A DNA stretch of 64,000 nucleotides from Paracoccaceae bacterium (GCA_019454225.1 CP075370.1:1478001-1542000), one strand, 5' to 3'; counted from the stretch's first letter, positions 33,910-43,253 are shown. The notes: generated by a model not told the origin, from the letters alone. Numbers and translations are program-made.

Positions 33910-36102
33910 TCAGGCGGCCTTGGCCTGCCCGCCGAAGCGGCCATAGAAGGACTGGCCCTTGTCCGCCATCTCGCGCAGCAGCGCGGGGGTGGTGAAGCGG
34001 GCGCCGTGCCGGGCGGCAAGGTCGTCGCAGATCGCCACCGCGCGCGGCGCGCCGATGATGTCGAGCCAGGAGAACGGGCCGCCCGACCAGGGCGCGAAGC
34101 CCCAGCCGAGGATCGCGCCCACGTCGCCCTCGCGGATGTCGGTCAGGACGCCATCCTCAAGCGCGCGCACGGCCTCGAGAACCTGGGCCATCAGCAGCCG
34201 GTGCTGCACCTCGGTCAGCCCGGGCTGAACCGCGGAAAGCGGATAGGCGGAGTCCAGACCTTCCCACAGGCCGAGGCGTTCACCCTTGTCCGAATAGCTG
34301 TAGAAACCTGCGTTCGCCTTGCGCCCCAGCCGCCCCTTGTCGGCCATCGCGAAGAGCACCGCATCGACCGCGCCATCGGGATAGGCATCGCCCATGGCGG
34401 CCTTTGTCGCCTTGGCGATCTTGACCCCGAGGTCGATCGAGGTCTCGTCGACCAGTTGCAGCGGGCCCAGCGGCATGCCCACCAGTTTTGCGGCGTTTTC
34501 CACCAGCACGGGCTCGACCCCCTCGGCCACCATGCGGATGCCTTCGTTGATGTAGGGGATGATGCAGCGGTTGGCGTAGAAGAAGCGCGCGTCGTTGACG
34601 ACGATCGGCGTCTTGCGGATCTGGCGCACGTAGTCGAGCGCCTTGGCCACGGCGCGGTCGCCGGTGGCCTTGCCCCGGATGATCTCGACCAGCATCATCT
34701 TGTCCACGGGGCTGAAGAAGTGGATCCCGATGAACTGTTCGGGCCGCTGCGACGCCCTTGCCAGGTCCGAGATCGGCAGGGTCGAGGTGTTGGTGGCGAA
34801 GATCGCATCCCGGGGCAGAACCGCCTCGGCCCGCGCCGTGACATCGGCCTTGACCTTCATGTCCTCGAACACCGCCTCGACCAGCAGGTCGCAGCCGGCA
34901 AGCGCGGCATAGTCGGTGGTGGCAGTGATGCGGCCCAGCACCTCGGCCTTCTGCTCGGCCGTCACCTTGCGCCGCTGGATGCCCTTGTCGAGGATCCCTT
35001 CGGAATAGGACTTGCCGCGATCGGCGGCCTCCTGGCTGGCGTCGATCAGCACCACCTCGATGCCCGCATTGGCGCTGACATAGGCGATGCCCGCGCCCAT
35101 CATGCCCGCGCCGAGGATGCCGACCTTCGTGACCTTCTGGTCGGGAACGGCGGGGCGGTTCGCGCCTTTTTCGAGCGCCTCCTTGTTGATGAAGAGCGAG
35201 CGGATCATCGCGCCCGAGGAGGGGTTCATCAGGACGTTGGTGAACCACCGCGCCTCGATCTTCAGCGCGGTGTCGAAGGGGACGAGCGCGCCCTCGTAGA
35301 CGGCGGACAGCAGCGCCTTCGCGGCGGGATAGACGCCCATCGTCTTGCCATGGACCATTGCGCCCGCGCCCACGAAGGTCATGAAGCCGGCGGGGTGATA
35401 GGGAGTGCCGCCGGGCATCTTGTAGCCCTTGGCATCCCAGGGCTTGACCAGATCGGCATCCTTGGCCGACAGCACCCATTCCCGTGCCCGGGCGAGGAGC
35501 TGGTCGGGGGCCACGACCTCGTCGATCAGCCCTGCGGACCTGGCGGATTTCGGGTCGCTGAGCTTGCCCTCCAGCAGGAAGGGCGCGGCCGCCATGGCGC
35601 CCAGCTTGCGCACGAGGCGGGTGGTGCCGCCCGCGCCGGGGAAGATGCCGACCATGATCTCGGGCAGCCCGATCTTGGCCTTCGGGTTGTCGGCGGCGAT
35701 GATGCGGTGGCAGGACAGCGGCACTTCCAGGCCGATCCCCAGGGCGGTGCCGGGCAGGGCCGCGACGATGGGCTTGCCCCCCTTCAGCGTCTTGGGGTCC
35801 ATGCCCGCGCGTTCGATCTTGCGCAGGATGCCGTGCATCATCATCACGCCGTCGAAGATGCCCTGCGCGCCGCCCTCTTGCTTCATCCGGGCGATCACGT
35901 TCAGGTCCATCCCCCCCGCGAAATCCTTCTTGCCCGAGGTGATGATGACGCCCTTGACGGCAGGATCGGCCAGGGCCGCGTCAATATGGCCGTCCAGTTC
36001 GGCAAAGCCGGCCAGCGACATCACGTTCATGGATTTCTGGGCGACATCCCAGGTGATGGTGGCGACGCCCTCGGCATCGACGGCATAGTGGAAATCAGGC
36101 AT
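33910..36102 (-). CDS. fadJ: 3-hydroxyacyl-CoA dehydrogenase / enoyl-CoA hydratase (FadJ-like)
   Basis: A 730-residue fused beta-oxidation enzyme. The N-terminal crotonase domain (about 1-190) has DFAGGMDLN, ALPGTALGIGLEVPL and MVGIFPGAGGTTRL; the dehydrogenase domain begins at VGILGAGMMGAGIAYVSANAG and continues with AVFEDMKVKADV and GIHFFSPVDKMMLVEI. It hydrates 2-enoyl-CoA and oxidises the 3-hydroxyacyl-CoA with NAD+. The start (ATG at 36,102) has AAGGAAG upstream and overlaps the preceding gene by eight bases; the frame is open further back but lies over that gene. It is the last gene of a leftward operon. Confidence 0.93.
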   Translation of the reverse strand: MPDFHYAVDAEGVATITWDVAQKSMNVMSLAGFAELDGHIDAALADPAVKGVIITSGKKDFAGGMDLNVIARMKQEGGAQGIFDGVMMMHGILRKIERAGMDPKTLKGGKPIVAALPGTALGIGLEVPLSCHRIIAADNPKAKIGLPEIMVGIFPGAGGTTRLVRKLGAMAAAPFLLEGKLSDPKSARSAGLIDEVVAPDQLLARAREWVLSAKDADLVKPWDAKGYKMPGGTPYHPAGFMTFVGAGAMVHGKTMGVYPAAKALLSAVYEGALVPFDTALKIEARWFTNVLMNPSSGAMIRSLFINKEALEKGANRPAVPDQKVTKVGILGAGMMGAGIAYVSANAGIEVVLIDASQEAADRGKSYSEGILDKGIQRRKVTAEQKAEVLGRITATTDYAALAGCDLLVEAVFEDMKVKADVTARAEAVLPRDAIFATNTSTLPISDLARASQRPEQFIGIHFFSPVDKMMLVEIIRGKATGDRAVAKALDYVRQIRKTPIVVNDARFFYANRCIIPYINEGIRMVAEGVEPVLVENAAKLVGMPLGPLQLVDETSIDLGVKIAKATKAAMGDAYPDGAVDAVLFAMADKGRLGRKANAGFYSYSDKGERLGLWEGLDSAYPLSAVQPGLTEVQHRLLMAQVLEAVRALEDGVLTDIREGDVGAILGWGFAPWSGGPFSWLDIIGAPRAVAICDDLAARHGARFTTPALLREMADKGQSFYGRFGGQAKAA

Positions 36103-36550
36103 CGGGGCTTCCTTTCGGATCGGGTGTCGGGGAAAGCGCGGGCACCACGATGGGCCAGCGGGAGTTCGCGAGAGCGTTGCTGATCGAGGCGCCGCGCCAG
36201 CGGCCATCCTCGAACCGCAGGGTGATCTGCGACCGGAACGGAGGGAGCACGCGATGCCCGCCCGCCATCATGTGGGTGATGTAGCGGCCGTTCAGCAGGA
36301 TATCGTCGAGGAAGTCGGCGCCTTCGACAAGGCGCATGTAGTCGGTGATCTTCTGGATGCGCAGGGTTTCGGCGAAGGTGTCGAACCCCAGGCGCAGGTC
36401 CTGTTCGTCGGTGACGGTCAGGTTTGCCGTGTGGGTGACCAGGTGGAACGGCAGGGTGACGCGCGCGCGGTAGGCGGGCCAGTCCTGGCGCAGGACGGCG
36501 GCGCCGACCTCGTCCAGGTAGTGCTGGAGGATTTGCGGTGCGGTCGTCAT
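36095..36550 (-). CDS. NTF2-like (SnoaL-like) protein of the beta-oxidation operon
   Basis: A 151-residue protein with an alpha+beta barrel pattern: an N-terminal helix (QILQHYLDEVGAAVLRQDWP), then strands ending in SQITLRFEDGRWRGASISN. It resembles NTF2-like proteins, which may be enzymes or binding proteins. It couples upstream by ATGA to the first cupin and downstream overlaps fadJ. A second NTF2-like gene lies at 37,516-37,932. Function unknown. Confidence 0.65.
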   Translation of the reverse strand: MTTAPQILQHYLDEVGAAVLRQDWPAYRARVTLPFHLVTHTANLTVTDEQDLRLGFDTFAETLRIQKITDYMRLVEGADFLDDILLNGRYITHMMAGGHRVLPPFRSQITLRFEDGRWRGASISNALANSRWPIVVPALSPTPDPKGSPDA

Positions 36551-37011
36551 GTCGGGATCTCGCGCGGGGTGCCGTCGGCGTGCAGGTAGCGCCGCGCGGT
36601 GCCGTCCTTTTCGGTGATCAGGTCGCGGTCCGCGTAGTGGATGCGGTCCCGCGGGTTGCGGGTGCCGATCACCAGGTAGCGCGCCGGGCGGTCGGACCGG
36701 TTGTCGAGCCGGTGGCCCTGGGGCCGGCCCGCGGGCCAGGCCGCGGCATCGCCGGGGCGCAGCGTGGTCTCGGTATCCTCGACCAGAACCACCTCGCCTT
36801 CCAGGATCAGAACCATCTCGTCCTCGGTCTCGTGCCAGTGGCGGTGGCCCGAACGGCTGCCGGGGGGCAGTTCCTCGATGAAGGCGCCGAACTGGGTCAG
36901 CCCGCCGGGATCGGACAGCAGCAGATAGCGGTAGGGGCCGCAGCCGCCGCCCAGCACGGGATGCTGCGGATCGGGCTCGTCAACCCAGGCGGGAAGCTGC
37001 ACGCGCGGCAT
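36547..37011 (-). CDS. Cupin-domain protein A
   Basis: A 154-residue single-domain cupin. Motif 1 is HRHWHETEDEMVLILEGEV (His ligands and Glu) and motif 2 runs from PGDAAAWPAG to HRLDNRSDRP. Metal-binding cupins of this type include isomerases and dioxygenases; the reaction here is unknown. It is a tandem paralogue of the next cupin and shares ATGA coupling with it and with the NTF2-like gene. Confidence 0.85.
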   Translation of the reverse strand: MPRVQLPAWVDEPDPQHPVLGGGCGPYRYLLLSDPGGLTQFGAFIEELPPGSRSGHRHWHETEDEMVLILEGEVVLVEDTETTLRPGDAAAWPAGRPQGHRLDNRSDRPARYLVIGTRNPRDRIHYADRDLITEKDGTARRYLHADGTPREIPT

Positions 37012-37481
37012 CAGCGCGGACCCTGCCAGGGCGTGCCGTCGCGGTAGGTGAAGGTGGCGCGGCCGCCGCCGATCTCGACCCGCAGGTCGATGTCGCTGTA
37101 GGTGGCCACCTCTTGCGGGGCCCTGGTGCCGATGACCAGGAAACGCGCCACCCGGTCGCTGCGGTTCTGGAACTGATGCCCGTCGGGCGTGTTGGCGGGA
37201 AAGGCCGCGCAGTCGCCCGGGCGCATCACCGTCTCGCCCGCGTCCTCGACCAGGATGCATTCCCCCTCGGTCACCATGACGAATTCGTCCTCGTGCAGGT
37301 GCCAGTGCCGCAGCGACGACAGCGCGCCGGGTTCGAGCGTGACGAGGTTCACGCCGAACTGCGTCAGCCCCCCGGCATCGCCCAGGCGCAGCGAGGACCG
37401 GCCGCGCATCATGGTCGCGTAGGGTTCGGGATAGATCGAGCCGGTCCTGACCGGCACCGCCGTCAGATCGAGCCTGGGCAT
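37011..37481 (-). CDS. Cupin-domain protein B
   Basis: A 156-residue cupin, similar to protein A along its length (GGLTQFGVNLVTLEPG; LRHWHLHEDEFVMVTEGE; NTPDGHQFQNRSDRVARFLV). The His/His/Glu metal set is preserved. A GGGGGAGG ribosome site lies seven bases before its ATG. Tandem duplication of a cupin next to fadJ suggests a shared role in a side branch of acid metabolism, which is inference. Confidence 0.85.
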   Translation of the reverse strand: MPRLDLTAVPVRTGSIYPEPYATMMRGRSSLRLGDAGGLTQFGVNLVTLEPGALSSLRHWHLHEDEFVMVTEGECILVEDAGETVMRPGDCAAFPANTPDGHQFQNRSDRVARFLVIGTRAPQEVATYSDIDLRVEIGGGRATFTYRDGTPWQGPR

Positions 37482-37515
37482 CGGGCACCTCCCCCTGCCG
37501 GGAGCGCCCCGGCGG

Positions 37516-37932
37516 TCAGGCGGCGGCCGGCATCGGCAGGTCCAGCCGCGTGAACTCCAGCATTTCGGTACGGTCGTCGGCACCATCGACGCGGCGGTAG
37601 CAGACCGTCTGCGCCACCAGTTCCGGCGCGCGGCCCGGGGCCTCGCCATACCAGTCGGTCCAGAGCCGCGCGCGGCCCCGGATCGGCAGGCCCTCGGCGG
37701 TGACGCGCCCGGTCATCCGCGTCATCCCCTGCAGTTCGAGCCCGCCGCGAAGCGCGCGGAAGAAGGCGCGGACGGTCTGCGGCGTGGCGATCATCGGTGG
37801 TTCGCCCGGCAGGTAGACGGTCAGCGGATCCGCATATTCCGCGACCAGAAGATCGTAGTGCCCGGCCGTCAGGCATTCCGCCCGATAGTCCGCCTTCGAT
37901 TGCCCGCACGGCATCGCCCGCTCCGTCGACAT
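37516..37932 (-). CDS. NTF2-like protein, first gene of the fadJ operon
   Basis: A 138-residue protein with helix KADYRAECLTAGHYDLLVA, MIATPQTVRAFFRALRGGLE and a strand-rich second half (RARLWTDWYGEAPGR, VAQTVCYRRVDGADDRTEML), consistent with a SnoaL/NTF2 fold. It leads the five-gene run cupin B, cupin A, NTF2-like and fadJ. The ATG at 37,932 follows a gap with a TGACGC/GCGTCA palindrome about 100 bases upstream. Confidence 0.6.
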   Translation of the reverse strand: MSTERAMPCGQSKADYRAECLTAGHYDLLVAEYADPLTVYLPGEPPMIATPQTVRAFFRALRGGLELQGMTRMTGRVTAEGLPIRGRARLWTDWYGEAPGRAPELVAQTVCYRRVDGADDRTEMLEFTRLDLPMPAAA

Positions 37933-38033
37933 GGGTCAGCAAGGCTGTCATATAGGGATGCTGCGGCGCAGAAAGAAGTCCGGATCGGACGCAATCCGCG
38001 CCAAATGCGACGGCAGCGCGCCGACGGACCAAA

Positions 38034-38046
38034 TGACGCAGCGTCA
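38034..38046. promoter_or_regulatory. Palindrome upstream of the NTF2/cupin/fadJ operon
   Basis: TGACGC A GCGTCA is a perfect 13-base palindrome, about 100 bases upstream of the first gene of the leftward fadJ operon. It resembles half-sites of the MerR-type dyad at 42,812-42,827 but with shorter spacing. Possible operator. Confidence 0.35.
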
Positions 38047-38058
38047 CCCCGTGCATCG

Positions 38059-39270
38059 TCAGACCCGCTCGATGATCGTGGCCGCGCCCATGCCGCTGGC
38101 GATGCAGAGCGTGGCAAGGCCCACGCCCTTGCCGGTGCGTTCCAGTTCGTCCAGCAGCGTGCCGATGATGATGGCGCCGGTGGCCCCCAGCGGGTGCCCC
38201 ATGGCGATCGACCCGCCGTTCACGTTCACCAGGGCCGGATCGACATCGAAGGCCTGCTGGAAGCGCAGCACGACCGAGGCGAAGGCCTCGTTCACCTCGA
38301 ACAGGTCGATGTCGGAAACCGCCATGCCGCTGTCGCGCAGGATCTTCTCGGTGGCGGGGACCGGGCCGGTCAGCATGATCGTGGGATCGGTGCCGATCTT
38401 GGCCGTGGCGCGGATACGGGCGCGGGGGGTCAACCCGTGCCGGATGCCGAACTCGCGGTTGCCGATCAGCACGGCGGCGGCGCCATCGACGATGCCGCTG
38501 GAGTTGCCGGCGTGGTGGATGTGCTCGATCCGCTCCAGATGCGGATACTTCATCATCGCCACCTTGTCGAAGCCGGGCATGGTTTCGCCCATGTCCTTGA
38601 AGGCGGGCTTCAGGGCGCCGAGGCTTTGCATGTCGGTCTGCGGGCGCATGTATTCGTCGCGGTCGAGGATGGTCAGCCCGTTCTGGTCGCGCACCTCGAT
38701 CACCGATTTCGCGAACCGGCCCTCGGCCCAGGCCTGCGCGGCGCGGCGCTGGCTTTCCACCGCCAGCGCGTCGGCCTGGTCGCGGGTGAAGCCGAATTCG
38801 GTGGCGATGATGTCGGCCGAGATGCCCTGCGGCACGAAATAGGTGCGCATGGCCAGGCCGGGGTCGGCGGCGATGGCCGCGCCGTCCGAACCCATGGCCA
38901 CGCGGCCCATCATCTCGACCCCGCCCGCGATGTAGCCGTCGCCCGCGCCGCCGCGCACCTGGTTGGCGGCCAGGTTCACCGCCTCCATTCCGCTGGCGCA
39001 GAAGCGGTTGATGGCAAGGCCCGGGATGCGCTCGTCAAGATCCGAGGCCAGGACCGCGGTGCGTGCGAGGCAGCCGCCCTGTTCGCCGACCTGGGTGACA
39101 TTGCCCCAGATCACATCCTCGACCGCGTGGCCGGACAGGTTGTTGCGCGACTTGACCGCGTTCAGCACCTTGGCCGAGAGCGCGACCGAGGTGACCTCGT
39201 GCAGGCTGCCGTCGGGGCGGCCCTTGCCGCGGGGGGTGCGGACGGCGTCGTAGATATAGGCGTCGGTCAT
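38059..39270 (-). CDS. Acetyl-CoA acetyltransferase (thiolase)
   Basis: A 403-residue thiolase. The acyl-enzyme Cys is Cys91 in RFCASGMEA; the C-terminal motifs NGGSIAMGHPLGATG (catalytic His) and CIASGMGAAT (second Cys) are intact, as is VNEAFASVV. It cleaves 3-ketoacyl-CoA at the end of each beta-oxidation cycle or acts as acetyl-CoA acyltransferase. It lies between GST and the fadJ operon on the same strand, in the standard order for the group. Confidence 0.92.
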   Translation of the reverse strand: MTDAYIYDAVRTPRGKGRPDGSLHEVTSVALSAKVLNAVKSRNNLSGHAVEDVIWGNVTQVGEQGGCLARTAVLASDLDERIPGLAINRFCASGMEAVNLAANQVRGGAGDGYIAGGVEMMGRVAMGSDGAAIAADPGLAMRTYFVPQGISADIIATEFGFTRDQADALAVESQRRAAQAWAEGRFAKSVIEVRDQNGLTILDRDEYMRPQTDMQSLGALKPAFKDMGETMPGFDKVAMMKYPHLERIEHIHHAGNSSGIVDGAAAVLIGNREFGIRHGLTPRARIRATAKIGTDPTIMLTGPVPATEKILRDSGMAVSDIDLFEVNEAFASVVLRFQQAFDVDPALVNVNGGSIAMGHPLGATGAIIIGTLLDELERTGKGVGLATLCIASGMGAATIIERV

Positions 39271-39280
39271 GGCGTTCTCC

Positions 39281-39916
39281 TCAGGCCCGGTCGGACGGGT
39301 TGCCGGGCATCAGTTCATAGGGATGTTTCCAGCCGGGCAGGGCGGCGATGCGATCCAGCCAGCGGTCGATGTGGGGCCAGTCGGCCCGGTCGAAGCCGAA
39401 GGGTTCGGGGTAGTAGAGGTAGCCGCAGCAGGACAGGTCGGCGATGGTCACCTCGGCCGCGGCAACCCAGGGCCGCGCCGCCAGATGGTCGTTCAGGACG
39501 CCGTAGGCCGCCTTGAGCCGCCCCTGCAGGAAGGGGATCGCGCCCGGGGGGCGCCTGTCTTCGGGCAGGAAGTTCTCGAGGAACCGGCGCGGGCCGACCA
39601 TCCCCGAGAGGCGATGGTTGTCCCAGAACATCCAGCGCAGCACCTCGCGCCGCTCGGCCGCCGACTTGCCGCCGAGCCGCCCGTTCCTGGAACTGATGTA
39701 GTCGAGGATCACCCCCGATTGCGTCAGGACATTGGCGCCATCGACCAGCACCGGAACCTCGCCCATCGGGTTGAGCGCGCGAAACCCGGGCGTGCGGGTC
39801 TCGCCGTTGAAGAAGTCGACGAAGACCGCCTCCCATTCCAGATCGGCCATGGTGAGCGCCAGCGCGCATTTGTAGGCGTTTCCGCTTTCGCCGAAACAGT
39901 GGAGCTTCATGGTCAT
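39281..39916 (-). CDS. Glutathione S-transferase family protein
   Basis: A 211-residue GST with an N-terminal thioredoxin fold (KLHCFGESGNAYKCALALT) containing the conserved NPMGEVPVLVD cis-Pro segment and TQSGVILDYI, and a helical C-terminal domain (TIADLSCCGYLYYPEPFGF). It may detoxify electrophiles or act in ligand binding. ATG at 39,916 (MTM) is chosen, with ATG 39,910 as alternative. It ends ten bases before the thiolase start. Confidence 0.88.
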   Translation of the reverse strand: MTMKLHCFGESGNAYKCALALTMADLEWEAVFVDFFNGETRTPGFRALNPMGEVPVLVDGANVLTQSGVILDYISSRNGRLGGKSAAERREVLRWMFWDNHRLSGMVGPRRFLENFLPEDRRPPGAIPFLQGRLKAAYGVLNDHLAARPWVAAAEVTIADLSCCGYLYYPEPFGFDRADWPHIDRWLDRIAALPGWKHPYELMPGNPSDRA

Positions 39917-39972
39917 CGTGGTGCCCGGCCTTTCCGTCGGCAGCGGGGGTTTCACACCCCCGCACCCCCGTG

Positions 39973-40160
39973 GGGTATTTTCACAAAGAAGAGGAACGAA
40001 GTGTTAACCTTCGCCTCGCATGCTGGCGCTGCGGTACAGGCAGGGGTGCCGATGACCGCCGAAGGAGAGGACGTCCCGGTCCGCGAGAACGACAGCGTCA
40101 TTCGGCCACGGCCGCCGGATCGGGACTGACCTTCCGGTTCTCTTCTTCGCAAAAATACCC
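39973..40160. repeat. Inverted pair of a GGGTATTTT...AAGAAGAGGAAC element
   Basis: GGGTATTTTCACAAAGAAGA (25 bases at 39,973-39,997) and its inverted copy at 40,136-40,160 (ending in AATACCC) flank about 140 bases with no convincing gene. The same element family appears as an inverted pair at 55,038-55,113. The 271-base gap holds nothing else I can support. Confidence 0.7.
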
Positions 40161-40188
40161 ATGCGACGCCACCTCCCTGCGGCCCGGT

Positions 40189-40401
40189 TCAGTCCTTGCG
40201 TGCGTCCAGCTCGGCATTGAACAGGCGCAGCCGGTGGACGAGGTTGTCACGGTCGGTGACACTGTCGAAATGCTCGAACAGGAAGGAGAGCGCCTCGCCC
40301 TCGTCGAGCCCCGCCTCGGCGGCGAAGCGGCGCAGGCGGCGGTAGCCGTCTTCGGTCATCGCGACCGGGAAGCGGCGGGTCAGCCGGAAGCGCTTGGGCA
40401 T
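40189..40401 (-). CDS. Small conserved hypothetical protein
   Basis: A 70-residue basic protein starting MPKRFRLTRRFPVAMTEDGY and containing DEGEALSFLFEHFD and LVHRLRLFNAELDARKD. A GGGAGG ribosome site lies six bases before its ATG. The layout of a short strand and two helices is reminiscent of ribbon-helix-helix proteins, but no family is claimed. It sits between ACAD and GST genes. Confidence 0.65.
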   Translation of the reverse strand: MPKRFRLTRRFPVAMTEDGYRRLRRFAAEAGLDEGEALSFLFEHFDSVTDRDNLVHRLRLFNAELDARKD

Positions 40402-40468
40402 GGGATCCTCCCTCGGGGGCGGGCGCAGGGGTGGCCCTGCTGCCGGGCCCCCGCGCGATACCGCCAGC

Positions 40469-42244
40469 CTAGAACGCCGCCGCGTCGAGCGCCATCACCG
40501 GTTCCGCCCCGCTTTCGATCCGCGCCAGGTGCATGCCGCAGGCGGGAAGCTGGCGGGTCATGTAGTAGCGGCCCGTGGCGATCTTGGCCTCGAGGAACGC
40601 ACGGTCGGGGGCGCCGCCGTCCAGGGCGTCATGGGCGGCGCGGGCGATCCGCGTCCACATCAGGCCGAGGCAGACATGGCCCATCATGTGCATGAAGTCA
40701 TAGCTGCCCGCGAGCGCCGCGTTGGGGTTCTTCATGCCGTTCTGCATGAAGAACATGCCCGCCTGCTGGAGCTGCTTCGAGGCCGCCTTGAGCGGTTCGG
40801 CGAACGGCTTCATGCGGTCGTCGCCGTCATGCGCCTTCACCTCGGCCTTCACCATCTCGAAGAAGGCCATGACATGCCTGCCGCCGTCCTGCGCGAGCTT
40901 GCGGCCCACGAGGTCGAGCGCCTGGATGCCGTTGGCGCCTTCGTAGATCATCGCGATCCGGGCGTCGCGGGCGAACTGGGACATCCCCCATTCCTCGATA
41001 TAGCCGTGACCGCCGTAGACCTGCTGGGCCGCCACCGCCATCTCGAAGCCCTTGTCGGTCTGGAAGCCCTTGATCACCGGGATCATCAGGCTGACGAGGC
41101 CCTCGGCCGCGGCGTCGCCGGTCCGGGTGTAGCGGTCGATCATCGTCGCGGCCCAGAAGGTGAGGGCGCGGGCGCCTTCGACGAAGCTTTTCTGCTCCAT
41201 CAGGTTGCGGCGGATGTCGGGGTGGACGATCAGCGGGTCGGCGGGGCCGGAGGGGTTTTCGGCGCCGGTCACGGCGCGGCCCTGCAGGCGGTCCCGCGCA
41301 TAGGCCAGCGCGTTCTGATAGGCGGCCTCGGCCTGGGCATAGCCCTGCAGGCCGACGCCCAGCCGCGCCTCGTTCATCATGGTGAACATGGCGCGCATGC
41401 CCTTGTGCAGGTCGCCCAGCAGCCAGCCCGTCGCGCCGTCGTAGTTCATCACGCAGGTGGCGTTGCCGTGGATCCCCATCTTCTCTTCGATCTTGCCGCA
41501 GGAAAGGGCGTTGCGGGCGCCGAGACTGCCGTCACCGTTCACGAGGAACTTGGGCACGATGAAGAGCGAGATGCCCTTGGTGCCCTCGCCGCCGCCGGGG
41601 GCCTTGGCAAGGACGAGGTGGATGATGTTCTCGGCCAGGTCATGCTCGCCCGCCGAGATGAAGATCTTCTGGCCGGTGATCCTGTAGCTGCCGTCCGGCT
41701 GCGGTTCGGCCCTGGTGCGCATCAGCCCGAGGTCGGTGCCACAATGGGGTTCGGTCAGGTTCATGGTGCCGGTCCAGTCGCAGGACACCATCCTGGGCAG
41801 ATAGGTGGCCTTCTGGTCCGCCGTGCCATGGGTGTGGATCGCCGAATAGGCGCCGTGGGTCAGGCCCTGGTACATGTTGAAGGCCATGTTGGCCGACACG
41901 AACATCTCGCCCACCGCGGTGCCCATCAGGTAGGGCAGGCCCTGCCCGCCATAGTCGGGGTCGCAGTCGAGTGCGGTCCAGCCGCCCTCCTTCATCGCCG
42001 CGAATGCCTTGTCGAAGCCCGCGGGCGTGCGGACCACGCCGTTCTCCAGATGGCAGCCCTCGCGGTCGCCCACCGCGTTCAGCGGTGCCAGCACCTCGGA
42101 CGCCACCTTGCCCGCCTCCTCGAGCACCGCCGAGGTGAAGCCCTGGTCGAGGTCCTCATAGCCCGGAATGCCGGATTCGGTGACCTTGAGCACGTCGTGC
42201 AGCAGGAACTGCATGTCCTTCACGGGGGCGGCATAGGATGGCAT
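40469..42244 (-). CDS. Acyl-CoA dehydrogenase
   Basis: A 591-residue flavoprotein dehydrogenase of the long form with a C-terminal extension. Family marks are [31 protein letters not shown], the flavin-binding [18 protein letters not shown] and [17 protein letters not shown] with the predicted catalytic Glu region. It oxidises acyl-CoA to 2-enoyl-CoA, the first step of the pathway whose later enzymes are encoded downstream. ATG at 42,244 has GGGAGAG upstream; the open frame continues back over the MerR gene but is not used. Confidence 0.93.
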   Translation of the reverse strand: MPSYAAPVKDMQFLLHDVLKVTESGIPGYEDLDQGFTSAVLEEAGKVASEVLAPLNAVGDREGCHLENGVVRTPAGFDKAFAAMKEGGWTALDCDPDYGGQGLPYLMGTAVGEMFVSANMAFNMYQGLTHGAYSAIHTHGTADQKATYLPRMVSCDWTGTMNLTEPHCGTDLGLMRTRAEPQPDGSYRITGQKIFISAGEHDLAENIIHLVLAKAPGGGEGTKGISLFIVPKFLVNGDGSLGARNALSCGKIEEKMGIHGNATCVMNYDGATGWLLGDLHKGMRAMFTMMNEARLGVGLQGYAQAEAAYQNALAYARDRLQGRAVTGAENPSGPADPLIVHPDIRRNLMEQKSFVEGARALTFWAATMIDRYTRTGDAAAEGLVSLMIPVIKGFQTDKGFEMAVAAQQVYGGHGYIEEWGMSQFARDARIAMIYEGANGIQALDLVGRKLAQDGGRHVMAFFEMVKAEVKAHDGDDRMKPFAEPLKAASKQLQQAGMFFMQNGMKNPNAALAGSYDFMHMMGHVCLGLMWTRIARAAHDALDGGAPDRAFLEAKIATGRYYMTRQLPACGMHLARIESGAEPVMALDAAAF

Positions 42245-42318
42245 CGGTCTCTCTCCCTGGTCGATAGGTGGCCCGTGGCGGGCGGTTCGTGGCGGGCGCT
42301 GCGGCCCGCGATCCTGGT

Positions 42319-42711
42319 CTATTCGGCAGCCTCGCGGCGGAAGGCGGCCAGCATCTCGGCCCCCTTGGCGATCTGTTCGGTCAGTTCGGCGATTGCCTCG
42401 TCCAGTTCGACACGTTGTGCCTGCATCTCGGCCAGGCGGGCCTGGGCAAGATCGTAGGTGCGGGCAAGCTGCGCCTCGCCGCCGTCGCGGTCGTAGATGT
42501 CCAGCAGCTGGCGGATGTCTTCCAGCGAGAAGCCGAAACGCTTGCCGCGCAGGATCAGCTTCAACCGGCCACGGTCGCGGCGCGAATACAGGCGGCGCGA
42601 GCCGTCGCGCTGCGGGAACAGCAGTTCCTTCTGTTCGTAGAAGCGCAGCGTGCGCGGGGTCACCGCGAAGGCGTCGCACATCTGGCGGATCGTCATCATG
42701 TCGGTCGTCAT
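42319..42711 (-). CDS. MerR family transcriptional regulator A
   Basis: A 130-residue MerR protein: winged helix with [15 protein letters not shown] at residues 17-31 and [22 protein letters not shown], then a long C-terminal coiled coil ([21 protein letters not shown]). No Cys metal ligands, so it is the type that senses acyl-CoA or similar effectors. It lies just upstream of the acyl-CoA dehydrogenase and is a paralogue of MerR B. A TTGACG-N4-CGTAAA dyad lies about 100 bases upstream. Confidence 0.88.
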   Translation of the reverse strand: MTTDMMTIRQMCDAFAVTPRTLRFYEQKELLFPQRDGSRRLYSRRDRGRLKLILRGKRFGFSLEDIRQLLDIYDRDGGEAQLARTYDLAQARLAEMQAQRVELDEAIAELTEQIAKGAEMLAAFRREAAE

Positions 42712-42811
42712 CGTCTCTCTCGCACCGAAACCCCGTCAGGGGCGGCAAACGGCTTTCCGCCTGCCTTCCGTAGGGGCAGATGTGCGTTTCGACCCGACCT
42801 TACCAGAGGGA

Positions 42812-42827
42812 TTGACGCGAGCGTAAA
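42812..42827. promoter_or_regulatory. MerR-type operator dyad TTGACG-N4-CGTAAA
   Basis: TTGACG and CGTAAA form an inverted repeat with a 4-base spacer and one mismatch, within the gap between MerR A and MerR B. It resembles operators of MerR regulators of fatty- and branched-chain acid catabolism (LiuR type, TTTACG-N4-CGTAAA). On the minus strand TTTACG may also be the -35 box. A further CGTCAC/GTGACG inverted repeat lies at about 42,833-42,857. Confidence 0.5.
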
Positions 42828-42878
42828 CGGAACGTCACGTCAGATTTCCGTGTGACGCGGGGTTCAGGGCGGCGAGGG

Positions 42879-43253
42879 TCAGCCGCCCTCAAGCTCGCGC
42901 CGGGCGGTTTCGCGCAGGGCGCGCAGATCGGCGATGGCGGTTTCCAGATCGGCCTTCTGCCGGTCAAGCTCGGCAAGCTGCCGGTCGGCCAGGTCGATCC
43001 AGGCCTGAAGCTGCGGCTTCTCGCCCTTCTTGCCGTAGATCAGCAGCCACTGGCGGATTTCCTCAAGGCTGAACCCGAACCGCCGGCCGCGCAGGATCAG
43101 CGTCATGCGCGCCACCTCGCGCGGGCCGTAATACCTTGCACGGCCGTCCTTTTCCGGCGCGAGAAGCTCGATATACTCGTAATAGCGCAGGGTGCGCGGG
43201 GTCACGTCGAACCTTGCGCACATCTCCTTGAAGCTCAGGCGTGTGTCGGTCAT
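42879..43253 (-). CDS. MerR family transcriptional regulator B
   Basis: A 124-residue MerR protein closely related to regulator A (VTPRTLRYYEYIELLAPEK; MTLILRGRRFGFSLEEIRQW) with a similar coiled coil (AELDRQKADLETAIADLRAL). The pair probably arose by tandem duplication. It is the most upstream gene of the leftward beta-oxidation region, divergent from the two thioesterase genes, with about 108 bases between the starts for shared regulation. Confidence 0.88.
   Translation of the reverse strand: MTDTRLSFKEMCARFDVTPRTLRYYEYIELLAPEKDGRARYYGPREVARMTLILRGRRFGFSLEEIRQWLLIYGKKGEKPQLQAWIDLADRQLAELDRQKADLETAIADLRALRETARRELEGG

Noticed and set aside
33892..36183. A 763-codon open frame on the plus strand
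   Set aside because: It is the antisense image of fadJ in GC-rich sequence: His/Asp/Arg-rich composition, no domain, and no ribosome site.
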